Shown here: positions 26,476 to 35,234 of the stretch, piece after piece
How the letters are laid out: each line of letters opens with the position of its first letter
How positions within the stretch are numbered: position 1 is the stretch's first letter
Assembly (NCBI GenBank): GCA_030744625.1
Contig: JASLQF010000027.1
Location: 1-64,000 of the forward strand
DNA length: 64,000 nt
Direction: 5' to 3'
From: Rhodospirillales bacterium
GTDB taxonomy: Bacteria > Pseudomonadota > Alphaproteobacteria > Rhodospirillales > JASLQF01
Made by a program: the position numbers and the translations under genes
The notes under the pieces: generated by a model
Told to the model about the DNA's origin: nothing
Seen by the model: the letters and a program-made list of their open reading frames with translations, nothing else
The model's database searches: none

Positions 26476-27233
26476 CCGCCCTTGGGCCTCAGCACATGGT
26501 GGTGGGTGGGGTCGTAGAGGCGGCTGTCGGCGTGGGCGCCTTCTCCCAGGGCCCGGCCGACGAGGATCAGAGCCGTGCGCGTGATGCCGCTTTCCTTTAC
26601 CTTGGCGCGGATGTCGGCGAGGGTGCCGCGGATGAACTTCTCGTCGGGCCAGCTCACCCGGTAGGCGACGACGACCGGGCAATCGGCGCCGCGCAGGGGT
26701 GTCAACTCGCGGACCACGTGGGCCAGGTTGTTGACCGACAGGTGGATGGCCAAGGTCCCGCCGCCGGCGCCCAGGGTCTTCAGGTCCTCGCCGTCGGGCA
26801 TGGGCGAGCTGCGCACGGCGGTACGCGTGACGATCACCGTCTGAACTACCTCGGGCAGGGTGAGCTCGGCCTTGAGCGCTGCCGCGGCGGCCGCGTAGGC
26901 GGAGACGCCGGGGGTGACGTCGTAGGGAATGGCCAGGGCGTCGAGGCGGCGCATCTGCTCGGCGATGGCCCCATAGAGCGAAGGATCGCCCGAATGCACC
27001 CGCGCCACCTCAAAGCCCGCCTCGTGGGCGGCCTCCATCTCGGCGATGATCTCATCGAGGGTCAGGGGTGCGGTGTCCACCACCCGGGCCCCCGCCGGCG
27101 CCTCGCCGACCACCGCCTCGGGCACCAGGGAGCCGGCATAGAGGACAACCGCGCAGCGGTGGATCAGGTCGCGTCCGCGCACGGTGATCAGGTCGGCCGC
27201 CCCCGGCCCGGCACCGATGAAATGGACGGTCAT
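26469..27233 (-). CDS. cobM: Precorrin-4 (cobalt-precorrin-4) C11-methyltransferase
   Basis: 254 aa. The tetrapyrrole methylase fold starts VHFIGAGPGAADLITVRG, has the SAM loop VHSGDPSLYGAI and continues PYDVTPGVSAYAAAAA; LIHRCAVVLYAGSLVP is specific to CobM/CbiF. It transfers a methyl group from S-adenosylmethionine to C11. The ATG overlaps the cbiG-cobJ stop (ATGA), making it the last gene of the cbiX-to-cobM operon. Its stop codon lies in the right end of the dispersed repeat. Confidence 0.93.
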   Translation of the reverse strand: MTVHFIGAGPGAADLITVRGRDLIHRCAVVLYAGSLVPEAVVGEAPAGARVVDTAPLTLDEIIAEMEAAHEAGFEVARVHSGDPSLYGAIAEQMRRLDALAIPYDVTPGVSAYAAAAAALKAELTLPEVVQTVIVTRTAVRSSPMPDGEDLKTLGAGGGTLAIHLSVNNLAHVVRELTPLRGADCPVVVAYRVSWPDEKFIRGTLADIRAKVKESGITRTALILVGRALGEGAHADSRLYDPTHHHVLRPKGGA

Positions 27234-29074
27234 GATCCCGTTTCCACCCGCCGCGACGGTGGCGTCAAGGCATAGCCGCGCGGCGTGTAGACCCAGCCCT
27301 TGGCGCCGCGCTCGATGGCGCGGGTGCGGCTGTTACCGACCAGGATGACGGTCAGCATGTCGGCGCGCTCGGGGGTCAGCTCGTCGAGGCGGATGACGTC
27401 GACGGTCTCGCCGTCGCGGCCCAGGTTGCGGGCCAGCACCACCGGCGTCTCGGGGGGCCGCTGGGTGGCCAGGATGTCGCGGGCGTCGGCGAGCTGGCGG
27501 CGGCGGCGCGCAGACACCGGGTTGTAGAGGGCGACGATGAAATCGCCGACGGCGGCGGCGCCGAGCCGGCGCTCGATCTCCGGCCAGGGGGTGAGCAGGT
27601 CGGACAATGAGACGGCGCAGAAGTCGTGGCCGAGGGGGGCGCCGATGCGCGCCGCCGCCGCCTGCAGCGCCGACACCCCGGGCACCACCGAGAGTGCTAT
27701 GCGGTTCCACTCGGCCCTGTCCTCGGCGTCGAGCAGTTCGAAGACCAGCGCGGCGAGGGCGTAGATGCCGGCGTCCCCCGACGACACCAGGGCCACGAAG
27801 CGCCCCTCGGCGGCCAGGTCGAGGGCCTTCCTGACCCGCCCCTCCTCTTGCGACAACGGCGTCTCGTGGCGCGCCGCGCCGGAGATGAGATCACCAAGGA
27901 GGTCGAGGTAAAGCCCGTAGCCGACCACGTCGCCGGCCTCGACGAGGGCGCGGGTCGCCTCGGGCGTGCGCCACTCGGGCCCACCGGGGCCGATGCCGAC
28001 CACCGCGAGGCGCCCCTGGGCGCGGCCCACCGCCGCCGCCTCGATGGCGCCGGGGGTGCGGGCGACGGCGCAGGTGGCGCGCCTCGACGCCGTCTTCCCG
28101 ACGACCAGCGCGGCGTCCGGGCCGGCGGCGGCGAGGGCCGCGCCCTCGGCGACACCATGCACGCCGACGGCGTCAAACACCGCTTGGGAAGGGTTGGCGA
28201 GGCGCGGCGCCTCGGCCTCCAGCTCAGCCGCCGTGAAGAAGCGCGCCGGCACCCCGAGGCGGCCGGCGGCGGCGTGCACCGCCGCCTCGTCCATCTTGAG
28301 GTCGAGGGAGGCGACGCAGGCCACGGCGCCGCGGGCGAGGCCGGCGGCGGCCAGGGTCTCGTCCACCAGGCCGATGAGTTCGCTGTCCTCGACATCCCGC
28401 TCGCACCCGACGCCGAGAGCCAGCACCGGCGGGTGCAGCACGAGATCGCGCCCGGGCCGGGCCACCGCCCGGTCGGTGACGAGGACGGAGATTTCGCCCT
28501 CCTCGGCAAAGGGCGCGGCCGACGCGGTGAGCCACCCGGCGTCGCCGGCCTCGACGCGGAGCGCCACCGGACGCTCCGCCAGCAACGCCGCCGCCACCCC
28601 CTTGGCGGCGTCCGGGTTGGCGACGCGCCAGCCGGTTGGCGGCTCGTCGAGGGCCAGGCCCAGGCGCACGTCACCCGCCGTGGTGACGGCGGCCACGCCC
28701 CCGGTGGCGGCGGCCACGAAGCGGGCTAGGGCGTTGGCGCCGGCGTGGCCGCCGAGCAGGGGCACGGCGGCGCTGCCGTCCTCGGCGACGGCGACCACCG
28801 GCGGCTCGGCGCGCTTGTCCCCGAGGACGGGCGCCAGGGCGCGGACAAGGATGCCGGCGGCGCACACGCCGACGATGGGCACGCCCTCGGCGAACAGGCG
28901 GCGCAGGTGGGGGGTCGCCTCGGTGAACGCCTCGTCGGCGCCGTCGGCGCGCCCGGCCAGGCCATGCACGCGGGCACCGGGCAGGACGGCGGCGAGGCGG
29001 CGCGCCAGCTCATACCCGCCGGAGCTGAGCACGACCAGCGCCGCGCCGGCCGGCACCTGGGGTTCCCCTCTCAC
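27230..29074 (-). CDS. cobJ: CbiG-CobJ fusion: cobalt-precorrin-5A hydrolase plus precorrin-3B C17-methyltransferase
   Basis: 614 aa from a GTG that overlaps the cobI stop (GTGA). Upstream in-frame sequence is cobI read in another frame and is excluded. Residues 1-350 are CbiG: VPIVGVCAAGILVRALAP, LLGGHAGANALAR and the C-terminal CobE-like VLALGVGCERDVE. Residues 365-614 are CobJ/CbiH: LAVVGIGPGGPEWRTPEA, SSGDAGIYALA and FIVALYNPVSARRR. The enzyme would contract the ring, methylate C17 and open the delta-lactone, releasing acetaldehyde. CbiG marks the early-cobalt route. Such fusions are known in other bacteria. Confidence 0.9.
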   Translation of the reverse strand: MRGEPQVPAGAALVVLSSGGYELARRLAAVLPGARVHGLAGRADGADEAFTEATPHLRRLFAEGVPIVGVCAAGILVRALAPVLGDKRAEPPVVAVAEDGSAAVPLLGGHAGANALARFVAAATGGVAAVTTAGDVRLGLALDEPPTGWRVANPDAAKGVAAALLAERPVALRVEAGDAGWLTASAAPFAEEGEISVLVTDRAVARPGRDLVLHPPVLALGVGCERDVEDSELIGLVDETLAAAGLARGAVACVASLDLKMDEAAVHAAAGRLGVPARFFTAAELEAEAPRLANPSQAVFDAVGVHGVAEGAALAAAGPDAALVVGKTASRRATCAVARTPGAIEAAAVGRAQGRLAVVGIGPGGPEWRTPEATRALVEAGDVVGYGLYLDLLGDLISGAARHETPLSQEEGRVRKALDLAAEGRFVALVSSGDAGIYALAALVFELLDAEDRAEWNRIALSVVPGVSALQAAAARIGAPLGHDFCAVSLSDLLTPWPEIERRLGAAAVGDFIVALYNPVSARRRRQLADARDILATQRPPETPVVLARNLGRDGETVDVIRLDELTPERADMLTVILVGNSRTRAIERGAKGWVYTPRGYALTPPSRRVETGS

Positions 29075-29787
29075 CGTTCCACCGCCTCCACTCCCACCAG
29101 AACAATCGAGAAATAGGGGGCCGGCCCGTCGCCGGCGTCGTCGAGGGCGAGCACGCGCTCGCCGTCCATGCCGGCGCGCTCCACGTAGCGGGCGCGCTCG
29201 GCGTACCCGAGGCGCCCCAGCACCCGGCGCACCTTGGAGAGATGCCGCCCCACCTTGACCACTGCGGCAACATCGTTGGCGGCGAGGCGGGCCTCGAGGG
29301 TCTCCTCGCAAAGGGTCGCCGGCAACACGCAAAGGGTCTCCTGGCGCGATGCCAGCGGCATGCCGGCGAGGGCCGCCGCCGCGGTCAACGAGGTCACCCC
29401 CGGCACCACTTCCACCCGATGCTCGCCGGCCAGGCGCTCGAACAGGTACATGAAGGAGCCGTAGAAAAAGGGATCGCCCTGGCACAGCACCGCCACGTCG
29501 CGCCCGTCGCGCAGATGGCCGGCGATTTCGGCCGCCGACTTTCCATAGGCGTCGCGGGCCGGCCCGGGGTCGGTGGCGATGGGCACGTCGAGGGCGATTT
29601 CCACCTGCCCGCCGCCCAGGTACCCGGCGACGATGGAGCGTGCCAGGCTGGGGCCGCCGCCGGAGGCCACGTAGGCGACGACCGGCACGCGCTCGAGGAC
29701 GCGCAGCGCCTTCACGGTCAGGAGCTCCGGATCGCCGGGCCCGACGCCGAGGCCGTAAAGTATGCCGCGCTGGTTGCCGTCAGTCAT
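29071..29787 (-). CDS. cobI: Precorrin-2 (cobalt-precorrin-2) C20-methyltransferase
   Basis: 238 aa. YGLGVGPGDPELLTVKA, then CQGDPFFYGSFMYL, EVVPGVTSLTAAAA and VVKVGRHLSKVRRVL, are the CobI/CbiL signature. It adds the C20 methyl group to precorrin-2, or to its cobalt form if CbiX acts first. It is followed by cbiG-cobJ (four-base overlap) and preceded, unusually, by a four-helix-bundle gene cassette rather than directly by cobL. Confidence 0.93.
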   Translation of the reverse strand: MTDGNQRGILYGLGVGPGDPELLTVKALRVLERVPVVAYVASGGGPSLARSIVAGYLGGGQVEIALDVPIATDPGPARDAYGKSAAEIAGHLRDGRDVAVLCQGDPFFYGSFMYLFERLAGEHRVEVVPGVTSLTAAAALAGMPLASRQETLCVLPATLCEETLEARLAANDVAAVVKVGRHLSKVRRVLGRLGYAERARYVERAGMDGERVLALDDAGDGPAPYFSIVLVGVEAVER

Positions 29788-29802
29788 CGTGTATCAGCCA
29801 TT

Positions 29803-29835
29803 AGCGGTCAGCTTTCAGCGGTCAGCTTTCAGCTT
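29803..29835. repeat. Heptanucleotide array, left flank of the bundle cassette
   Basis: Two perfect tandem copies of AGCGGTCAGCTTTC (29803-29816, 29817-29830) run on into a partial third. In heptads this is alternating GTCAGCT and TTCAGCG. The right-flank array at 30203-30234 is the same heptad motif in inverse orientation. The last codons of the four-helix-bundle gene (KADR and stop) are encoded inside this array. Confidence 0.8.
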
Positions 29836-30174
29836 TTGTACGAAAGCCGTGAGCATGCGCTTAACCTCGACGACATTGCCGTGGAGTTCTTGGTAATCTA
29901 CGGAACTGAACAGCTTAAGGTCCCGCGAAAGCAACAAAAGGTATTCCACCTCGCTTGCCGAGCCCAAGGCGATTTGGACAAATCGAGCAAAGTCGGCGTC
30001 GGACCCGCGCCCACACCCCTCGGCTATGTTTGTCGAAATCGAAACAGCCGCCCTGCGGATTTGGCTAGTCAGTCCGTACCTTTCCTCGACCGGGAATTTT
30101 TCGCTCTTGCGATAAATCCTCAGCGCCAAATCGTGCGCCTTTTGCCAAGCCTTAATATCTCTAAAATCCTTCAC
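29815..30174 (-). CDS. Four-helix-bundle protein (S23/IVP type)
   Basis: 119 aa. DFRDIKAWQKAHDLALRIYR, LTSQIRRAAVSISTNIAEGC and FVQIALGSASEVEYLL are the conserved blocks of the 23S rRNA intervening-sequence (S23) four-helix-bundle family. Members occur inside rRNA insertions and also as free-standing mobile-looking cassettes; the function is unknown. The start is GTG with GGAAG four bases upstream. Codon use is less GC-biased than that of the flanking cob genes. The gene is bracketed by inverted heptanucleotide arrays and sits between cobL and cobI in their operon, suggesting insertion by transfer. Confidence 0.88.
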   Translation of the reverse strand: MKDFRDIKAWQKAHDLALRIYRKSEKFPVEERYGLTSQIRRAAVSISTNIAEGCGRGSDADFARFVQIALGSASEVEYLLLLSRDLKLFSSVDYQELHGNVVEVKRMLTAFVQKLKADR

Positions 30175-30202
30175 AATGCTTCCAACCCGACAATTGATTC
30201 CC

Positions 30203-30234
30203 CGCTGATAGCTGATCGCTGACCGCTGACCGCT
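30203..30234. repeat. Heptanucleotide array, right flank of the bundle cassette
   Basis: Four consecutive heptads, CGCTGAT, AGCTGAT, CGCTGAC and CGCTGAC, are followed by a truncated CGCT. The cobL stop codon begins five bases further on. Read on the other strand, these are the GTCAGCG-type heptads of the left flank, so the two arrays form a long imperfect inverted repeat around the bundle gene. Confidence 0.8.
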
Positions 30235-30238
30235 TCTC

Positions 30239-31447
30239 TTACCCCTTGACCGCCGCCAATTGGGTCACCGCCATCAAGGGGCGGAAGGTGGCGCGCCCGC
30301 CGATGGGCCCGGCGCGGGCGACGGCGATGCGGGTGAGGGCACCGCCGAGGCGGCCGTGAAAATCCAAAAGCCGCGCTTCCGCCTCCAGGGTGACGGCGTT
30401 GGCGACCAGGCGTCCGCCCGCCGGCAACGCCTCCCAGCAGGCCTCGAGCAGGCCCGCCTCGGCGACGGCGCCGCCCACGAACACGGCGTCCGGCGGCGGT
30501 TCCAGGCCTTCCAATGCGTCTGGCGCCACGCCCTCGACGACGCGCAAGCCGGGCACGCCGAGGGCGGCGGCGTTGCGGGCGATGGCGGCGGTGCGCACCG
30601 GGTCGCGCTCGACGGCGACGGCGCCGGCCGAACCCTCGGCGCGCAGCCATTCGATGGCGACGGCACCGCTGCCGGCGCCGACGTCCCACAGCACTTGTCC
30701 GGGCAGCGGCATGAGAGCGGCCAGCGTCGCGGCGCGCACCTCGCGCTTGGTGATCTGTCCGTCGTGCTCGAAGGCGTCGTCGGGCAGGCCCGGGACCCGG
30801 GGCAGGAGCCGGGCACCGGCGCCGGCGCGACATTCCACGGCGACCGTGTTGAGGTCGGCGCATTGGGGGTGCGCCCAGTCCTCGGCTGTCCCCTCGAAGC
30901 GCCTTTCCTCGGCGCCGTTCAGGTGTTCGAGCACGGTGATCGGGCTCGGGCCATAGCCGTGCGCCGAAAGCAGCGCCGCGATCCCCGCCGGGGTCTCGCG
31001 ATCCTGGCTGAGGACGAGCAGGCGCGCCCCCGGCGCCAGGTGGTAGGCCAATCTTTCGAGGGGCCGCCCGTGCACGGTGAGGGTCTCCACGTCGGGGCGC
31101 GACCAGCCCATGCGCGCGCACGCCAGGCTGAAGGCGCCGGGCGCCGGCACCACCGTCATCTCGGAAGCCGGGAAGCGGCGCGCCAGGGCGGAGCCGGCGC
31201 CGTAATCCATGGGATCGCCCGACGCCAGCACGGTGACGCGCCGGCCCCTGAGCTTGGCGATCTCGTCCATGGTGGCGGGGAACCCGCTGCCCCAGCCCAT
31301 GCGCTCGGCCTTGCCCGGCGGCACCTTGGCCAGGTGGCGCTCGCCGCCGACCAGGACCTCGGCGCCGTCGATGAGGGCGCGCGCCACCGGGCTCAGGCCG
31401 TCGAGCCCATCCTCGCCGAAGCCGACCACGGTGATCCAGGCGCTCAT
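30239..31447 (-). CDS. cobL: Precorrin-6Y C5,15-methyltransferase (decarboxylating), CbiE-CbiT fusion
   Basis: 402 aa. The N-terminal half is a CbiE-type methylase (ITVVGFGEDGLDGLSP, VLASGDPMDYGAGS). The C-terminal half is a Rossmann-type CbiT methyltransferase with VLWDVGAGSGAVAIEWLRA as SAM motif I and VFVGGAV further on. It methylates C5 and C15 and removes the C12 acetate carboxyl. The ATG overlaps the cobH stop (ATGA) and is preceded by AAGGAGG within cobH. It ends just before the four-helix-bundle cassette. Confidence 0.93.
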   Translation of the reverse strand: MSAWITVVGFGEDGLDGLSPVARALIDGAEVLVGGERHLAKVPPGKAERMGWGSGFPATMDEIAKLRGRRVTVLASGDPMDYGAGSALARRFPASEMTVVPAPGAFSLACARMGWSRPDVETLTVHGRPLERLAYHLAPGARLLVLSQDRETPAGIAALLSAHGYGPSPITVLEHLNGAEERRFEGTAEDWAHPQCADLNTVAVECRAGAGARLLPRVPGLPDDAFEHDGQITKREVRAATLAALMPLPGQVLWDVGAGSGAVAIEWLRAEGSAGAVAVERDPVRTAAIARNAAALGVPGLRVVEGVAPDALEGLEPPPDAVFVGGAVAEAGLLEACWEALPAGGRLVANAVTLEAEARLLDFHGRLGGALTRIAVARAGPIGGRATFRPLMAVTQLAAVKG

Positions 31448-32082
31448 TGGTCACCTCCTTGCGGCGTCATGCCGAGGGCGTTTACCGCGGCGGCGGCCAG
31501 GGCGCTGCCGCCGCGCCGCCCGCGCAGGGTGACGTAGGGGACGGCGCCGGCATCGGCGATCAGGGCCTCCTTGGATTCGGCGGCGCCCACGAAGCCGACC
31601 GGAAAGGCGGCGATCAGGGCCGGCGGCCCGGCCCCCTCGGCGAGCAGTTCGAGGAGCCGGAAGAGCGCCGTCGGCGCGTTGCCGATGGCCACCACGGCGC
31701 CCTCGAGGTGGCGCTGCCACAGCTCCACGGCGGCCGCCGCGCGGGTGGTGCCGGCCTTCTTGGCGAGATCCGGCGTCTCGGGGCGGTGCAGGGTGCACAA
31801 CACCATGTTGTCGGCGGGAAGCCGGTCCTTGACGATGCCGGCGCGCAGCATCTCGCCGTCGACGAGGACGGGGGCGCCGGAGCGGAGGGCACGGCGGCCG
31901 GCCTCCGCGGCGCCCTCGCTGAAGGCAAGGTCGGCGGTAAGATCGGGCATGCCGCAAGCGTGCACCAGGCGCACCGCCACCTCTTCCATGGCCGGGGGCA
32001 GGGCGGCGAGGTCGGCCTCGGCGCGCACGGCGGCGAAGGAGCGGCGGTAGATCTCGTCGGGGTCGCGGATGTAGTTGAACAT
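31444..32082 (-). CDS. cobH: Precorrin-8X methylmutase
   Basis: 212 aa. YIRDPDEIYRRSFAAVRAE, RLVHACGMPDL, with the presumed catalytic His, IVKDRLPADN and IAAFPVGFVGAAESKEAL are conserved CobH/CbiC blocks. It migrates the C11 methyl to C12 to give (hydrogeno)cobyrinic acid. It follows cbiX by 10 bp and overlaps cobL by four bases. Confidence 0.93.
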   Translation of the reverse strand: MFNYIRDPDEIYRRSFAAVRAEADLAALPPAMEEVAVRLVHACGMPDLTADLAFSEGAAEAGRRALRSGAPVLVDGEMLRAGIVKDRLPADNMVLCTLHRPETPDLAKKAGTTRAAAAVELWQRHLEGAVVAIGNAPTALFRLLELLAEGAGPPALIAAFPVGFVGAAESKEALIADAGAVPYVTLRGRRGGSALAAAAVNALGMTPQGGDQ

Positions 32083-32092
32083 GGCCGGTACC

Positions 32093-33040
32093 TCAGGCCG
32101 GATCGCCCTCGCCGCTCCCGTGGTGGTGGTGCCCGTGGTGATGATCGTGGCCGTGGTCGGCGTCGGTGCCGATGCCGCGCACGTGGTGGTGGTGGCCGAC
32201 CTGGGGGGCGCCCTGGTCGGCCTCGAAGCCGATGATCCGCTCGCGGTATTTGCAGAGCAGGCAGTTCATGGCGTTGGAGCCGTTCAGGGTCTCCTCGACG
32301 CGCTCGATGAAACAGTCGATGAGCAGGGGATGGTCGTTGAGGTAGTCGGCCTTGAGGAACTCGATGTCGGGATGCGCGGCGGCCGCCTCGTCGGCCCAGG
32401 CGTAGATGCGCTTGACCAGGATGCCGGTAAACAGAAAGTAGGGGAAGACGATGACGCGGGCGAAGCCGAGCCGAGCGGCGCGCGCCAACCCGGCATCGAC
32501 CAGGGGATAGGCGACGCCGCTGTAGCTCACCTCGGCCCAGCCGAAGCCCATGCCCTCCCACAGCATGCGCGCCACCTTGGCGATGTCGGAGTTTGCGTCA
32601 GGATCATTGGTGCCGCGTCCGACCACCATGAGGAGGGTGTCTTTTCGGTCAATGCTCTTACTGGATGCCGCCTCCGCGGTTTCGATTCGTTCTTGCGATG
32701 CCCGCAATAATTTTGTGTCAATTGCAAGATCGCGGCCGAACATGACCTCGATCCCGGGGTTTTCGGCGGCAAACTCGCTGATCTCGGAGGGCAGGTCGTT
32801 CTTGACGTGGCCGGCCGCGAACAACATGCCGGGAATGCACACGATGCGCCCCGCGCCGCGCCCCTTCAAGGCCTCCAGGCCGTCGCGGATGACCGGGGTC
32901 GCGAACTCCAGGAAACCGCTCTCCACATCATGGCCGGGGAGCCGGTCGCGAAAGTGTACGGCGAGCGTGTTGAACTGCTCGACGGCCTCGACGTCGCGGC
33001 TGCCATGGCCGCAGATCATGATGGCGGGGTTGTCCGTCAT
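32093..33040 (-). CDS. cbiX: Long-type sirohydrochlorin cobaltochelatase with Fe-S and His-rich tail
   Basis: 315 aa from the ATG; upstream in-frame residues lack a ribosome-binding site. MICGHGSRDVEAVEQF is the first chelatase half with the catalytic His near residue 10, and VVGRGTNDPDANSD belongs to the second half. Downstream are MNCLLC, matching the MxCxxC motif that holds a 4Fe-4S cluster in Bacillus megaterium CbiX, and a His-rich C-terminus with HHHH, then HGHDHHHGHHHH. It inserts cobalt into sirohydrochlorin, the first step of the early-cobalt route; the His tail probably stores or delivers Co(II). It heads the operon running to cobM. Confidence 0.9.
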   Translation of the reverse strand: MTDNPAIMICGHGSRDVEAVEQFNTLAVHFRDRLPGHDVESGFLEFATPVIRDGLEALKGRGAGRIVCIPGMLFAAGHVKNDLPSEISEFAAENPGIEVMFGRDLAIDTKLLRASQERIETAEAASSKSIDRKDTLLMVVGRGTNDPDANSDIAKVARMLWEGMGFGWAEVSYSGVAYPLVDAGLARAARLGFARVIVFPYFLFTGILVKRIYAWADEAAAAHPDIEFLKADYLNDHPLLIDCFIERVEETLNGSNAMNCLLCKYRERIIGFEADQGAPQVGHHHHVRGIGTDADHGHDHHHGHHHHGSGEGDPA

Positions 33041-33302
33041 GGCGCTTGGTCCTTGCCTTCGAGCGTCGACAGCGATGAGGCCCCCTGGGGGCCGGCGCCT
33101 GGTCATTGCCTCCGGGCGCTGATGCGGGGGCGATCATACAGTCTTTGGCGGGAAAGTGTAGGGAGATGATCGGGTCAAGCGGAGCGGCGGCGGCCCGGCC
33201 CCTCGTTGAAACGCGAACCCGGGCCGAACGTCGAGACTCAGCCGGCGATTGCCTACATAATGGGCGCCGGCTCCGTGACAGGGCAACGCCAGGGGGAGGA
33301 GC

Positions 33303-35234
33303 GTGGCTTTCAAGAAGGTCATACCGGCCGCCGACGCCATCGCCTTGATTCGCGACGGCGATGTCCTGGCGACCACCGGCTATGGGGGAAACGGCACGCC
33401 GGAAAAGCTTTTCGTCGCCCTCGAGGAGCGCTTCACGGAGACCGGGGCGCCCCGGGACCTGACGCTGGTCTACGCCGGCGGCCAGGGCGACGGACGCGAC
33501 AAGGGGCTCAACCATCTGGGCCACGAGGGCCTGTTGAAACGGGTCGTCGGCGGCCATTACGGGCTGATCCCAGCCATCGAGAAACTGGCCGTCGAGAACA
33601 AGATCGAGGCCTACAACCTGCCCGAGGGCGTCATCACGCATCTCTACCGCGACATCGCGGCGGGCAAGCCGGGCACGATTTCCCGGGTTGGGCTCGGAAC
33701 CTTCGTCGATCCCCGCCTGGAGGGCGGCAAGGTCAATCAGGCAGCCGCCGAGGACATCGTCGAGCTGATCACCCTGGCCGGCCAGGAGACGCTCTTTTTC
33801 AAGGCCTTTCCCATTCACGTCGCCTTCATCCGCGGCACCACCGCCGATCCCGACGGCAACGTCACCATGGAGAAGGAATCCCTCAGGCTGGAGAACCTGG
33901 CCATGGCCCTGGCCGCCAAGAACTCGGGCGGCGTCGTGCTGTGCCAGGTCGAACGGATCGCCGAGGCCCACTCCCTCGATGCGCGCCGCGTGCGCATCCC
34001 GGGCATCTTCGTGGATGCGGTCATCGTTTCCGAGCCCGAGCTGCACATGCAGAACTACGGCACCCAATACAATCCGGCGCTGTCAGGCGAGTTCCGGGTG
34101 CCCCTCGACTCCCTGCCGCCGCCGCCCCTCGACGAAAAGAAGGTGATCGCCCGGCGCGCCGCGCTGGAGCTCATGCCCAACAGCGTCGTCAACCTGGGGC
34201 TCGGCCTGCCCGACATGATCGGCGCCGTCGCCAACGAGGAGATGATCCAGGACCTGATCACGCTCACCGTCGATCCCGGCGTTTTCGGCGGCGTGCCGCT
34301 GGGCGGCCTCGACTTCGGCGCCGCCGTCAACTTCAGCGCGGCGATCGAACACCCCAGCCAGTTCGACTTCATCGACGGCGGAGGCCTCGACTGCGCGTGC
34401 TTGGGATTCGCCGAGTGCGACGGCGCCGGCAACGTCAACGCCAGCCGCTTCGCCAACCGGGTCTCGGGCTGCGGCGGCTTCATCAACATCAGCCAGAACA
34501 GCAAGAAGGTGGTCTTCGTCGGCACCTTCACCGCGGGTGGGCTTGAGATCGAGGTCGGCGATGGTCGCCTCAACATCAAAAAAGAAGGCAAATTCAGCAA
34601 GTTCGTGGCCGAGGTCGGACAGATCACCTTTAGCGGACATCGTGCCGCCACCGAAGAGCAGGAGGTCTACTACGTCACCGAAAGGTGCGTCTTCAAGCTC
34701 TCCCCGGACGGCCTCGAACTGATCGAAGTGGCGCCCGGCATCGACGTGCGAAAAGACATCCTGGAGCGCATGCCGTTCGCGCCCGTGACCAGAGAACACG
34801 CGACCATGGATCCGGCCATCTTCCAGGGTGAGCCGCTCCGGCTCAGGGACCGCATGCTCGATCTGCGCATGGAGGACCGGCTCAGTTACGATTCCGAAAC
34901 AAACACCATTTTCATGAACTTCGCGGGCATGCGGGTGCGCACCGACGAAGACGTGAAACGCATCGTGGACGCCGTCGACGGCATCCTCGAACCGCTCGGC
35001 AAGCGCGTCAACTCGATCGTCAATTACGACCGCTTCGAGGCCGATCCAGAGGTCATGGACACGTACCTGGACGCCGTGCGCTACGTCGAGAACAGGTACT
35101 ACATCAAGGTCTCCCGCTACACCAACAGCGGCTTCATGCGCCTCAAGCTGGGCAAGGAGCTGGAGCGCCGCAGCGTGTCTTCCCACGTCTTCGAGACCGG
35201 GCGCGAGGCGCGCCGCCACCTGGGGCAGGACTAG
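33303..35234 (+). CDS. Acyl-CoA:acetate/3-ketoacid-type CoA-transferase (family I), extended
   Basis: 643 aa from a GTG with GGGGAGG three bases upstream. The alpha-like half starts FKKVIPAADAIALIRDGDVLA. The beta-like half has NLGLGLPDMIGAVANEE and then LTVDPGVFGGVPLGGLDFGA. In propionate-CoA-transferase-type enzymes the last segment normally carries the catalytic Glu that forms the CoA thioester; here it reads Asp. About 120 residues beyond the usual end contain a separate C-terminal domain (LDLRMEDRLSYDSETNTIF onward). The gene is divergent from cbiX and upstream of cobD, but functionally unrelated to cobalamin. Confidence 0.85.
   Translation: MAFKKVIPAADAIALIRDGDVLATTGYGGNGTPEKLFVALEERFTETGAPRDLTLVYAGGQGDGRDKGLNHLGHEGLLKRVVGGHYGLIPAIEKLAVENKIEAYNLPEGVITHLYRDIAAGKPGTISRVGLGTFVDPRLEGGKVNQAAAEDIVELITLAGQETLFFKAFPIHVAFIRGTTADPDGNVTMEKESLRLENLAMALAAKNSGGVVLCQVERIAEAHSLDARRVRIPGIFVDAVIVSEPELHMQNYGTQYNPALSGEFRVPLDSLPPPPLDEKKVIARRAALELMPNSVVNLGLGLPDMIGAVANEEMIQDLITLTVDPGVFGGVPLGGLDFGAAVNFSAAIEHPSQFDFIDGGGLDCACLGFAECDGAGNVNASRFANRVSGCGGFINISQNSKKVVFVGTFTAGGLEIEVGDGRLNIKKEGKFSKFVAEVGQITFSGHRAATEEQEVYYVTERCVFKLSPDGLELIEVAPGIDVRKDILERMPFAPVTREHATMDPAIFQGEPLRLRDRMLDLRMEDRLSYDSETNTIFMNFAGMRVRTDEDVKRIVDAVDGILEPLGKRVNSIVNYDRFEADPEVMDTYLDAVRYVENRYYIKVSRYTNSGFMRLKLGKELERRSVSSHVFETGREARRHLGQD

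Noticed and set aside
29075-29485. N-terminal extension of the CbiG-CobJ protein
   Set aside because: This stretch is cobI read in another frame and gives an Arg-rich sequence. The GTG overlapping the cobI stop fits the conserved CbiG N-terminus.
29803-30234. CRISPR or attachment-site pair around the four-helix-bundle gene
   Set aside because: The repeats are heptads in tandem on each side and inverted relative to each other. There are no spacers and no integrase gene.
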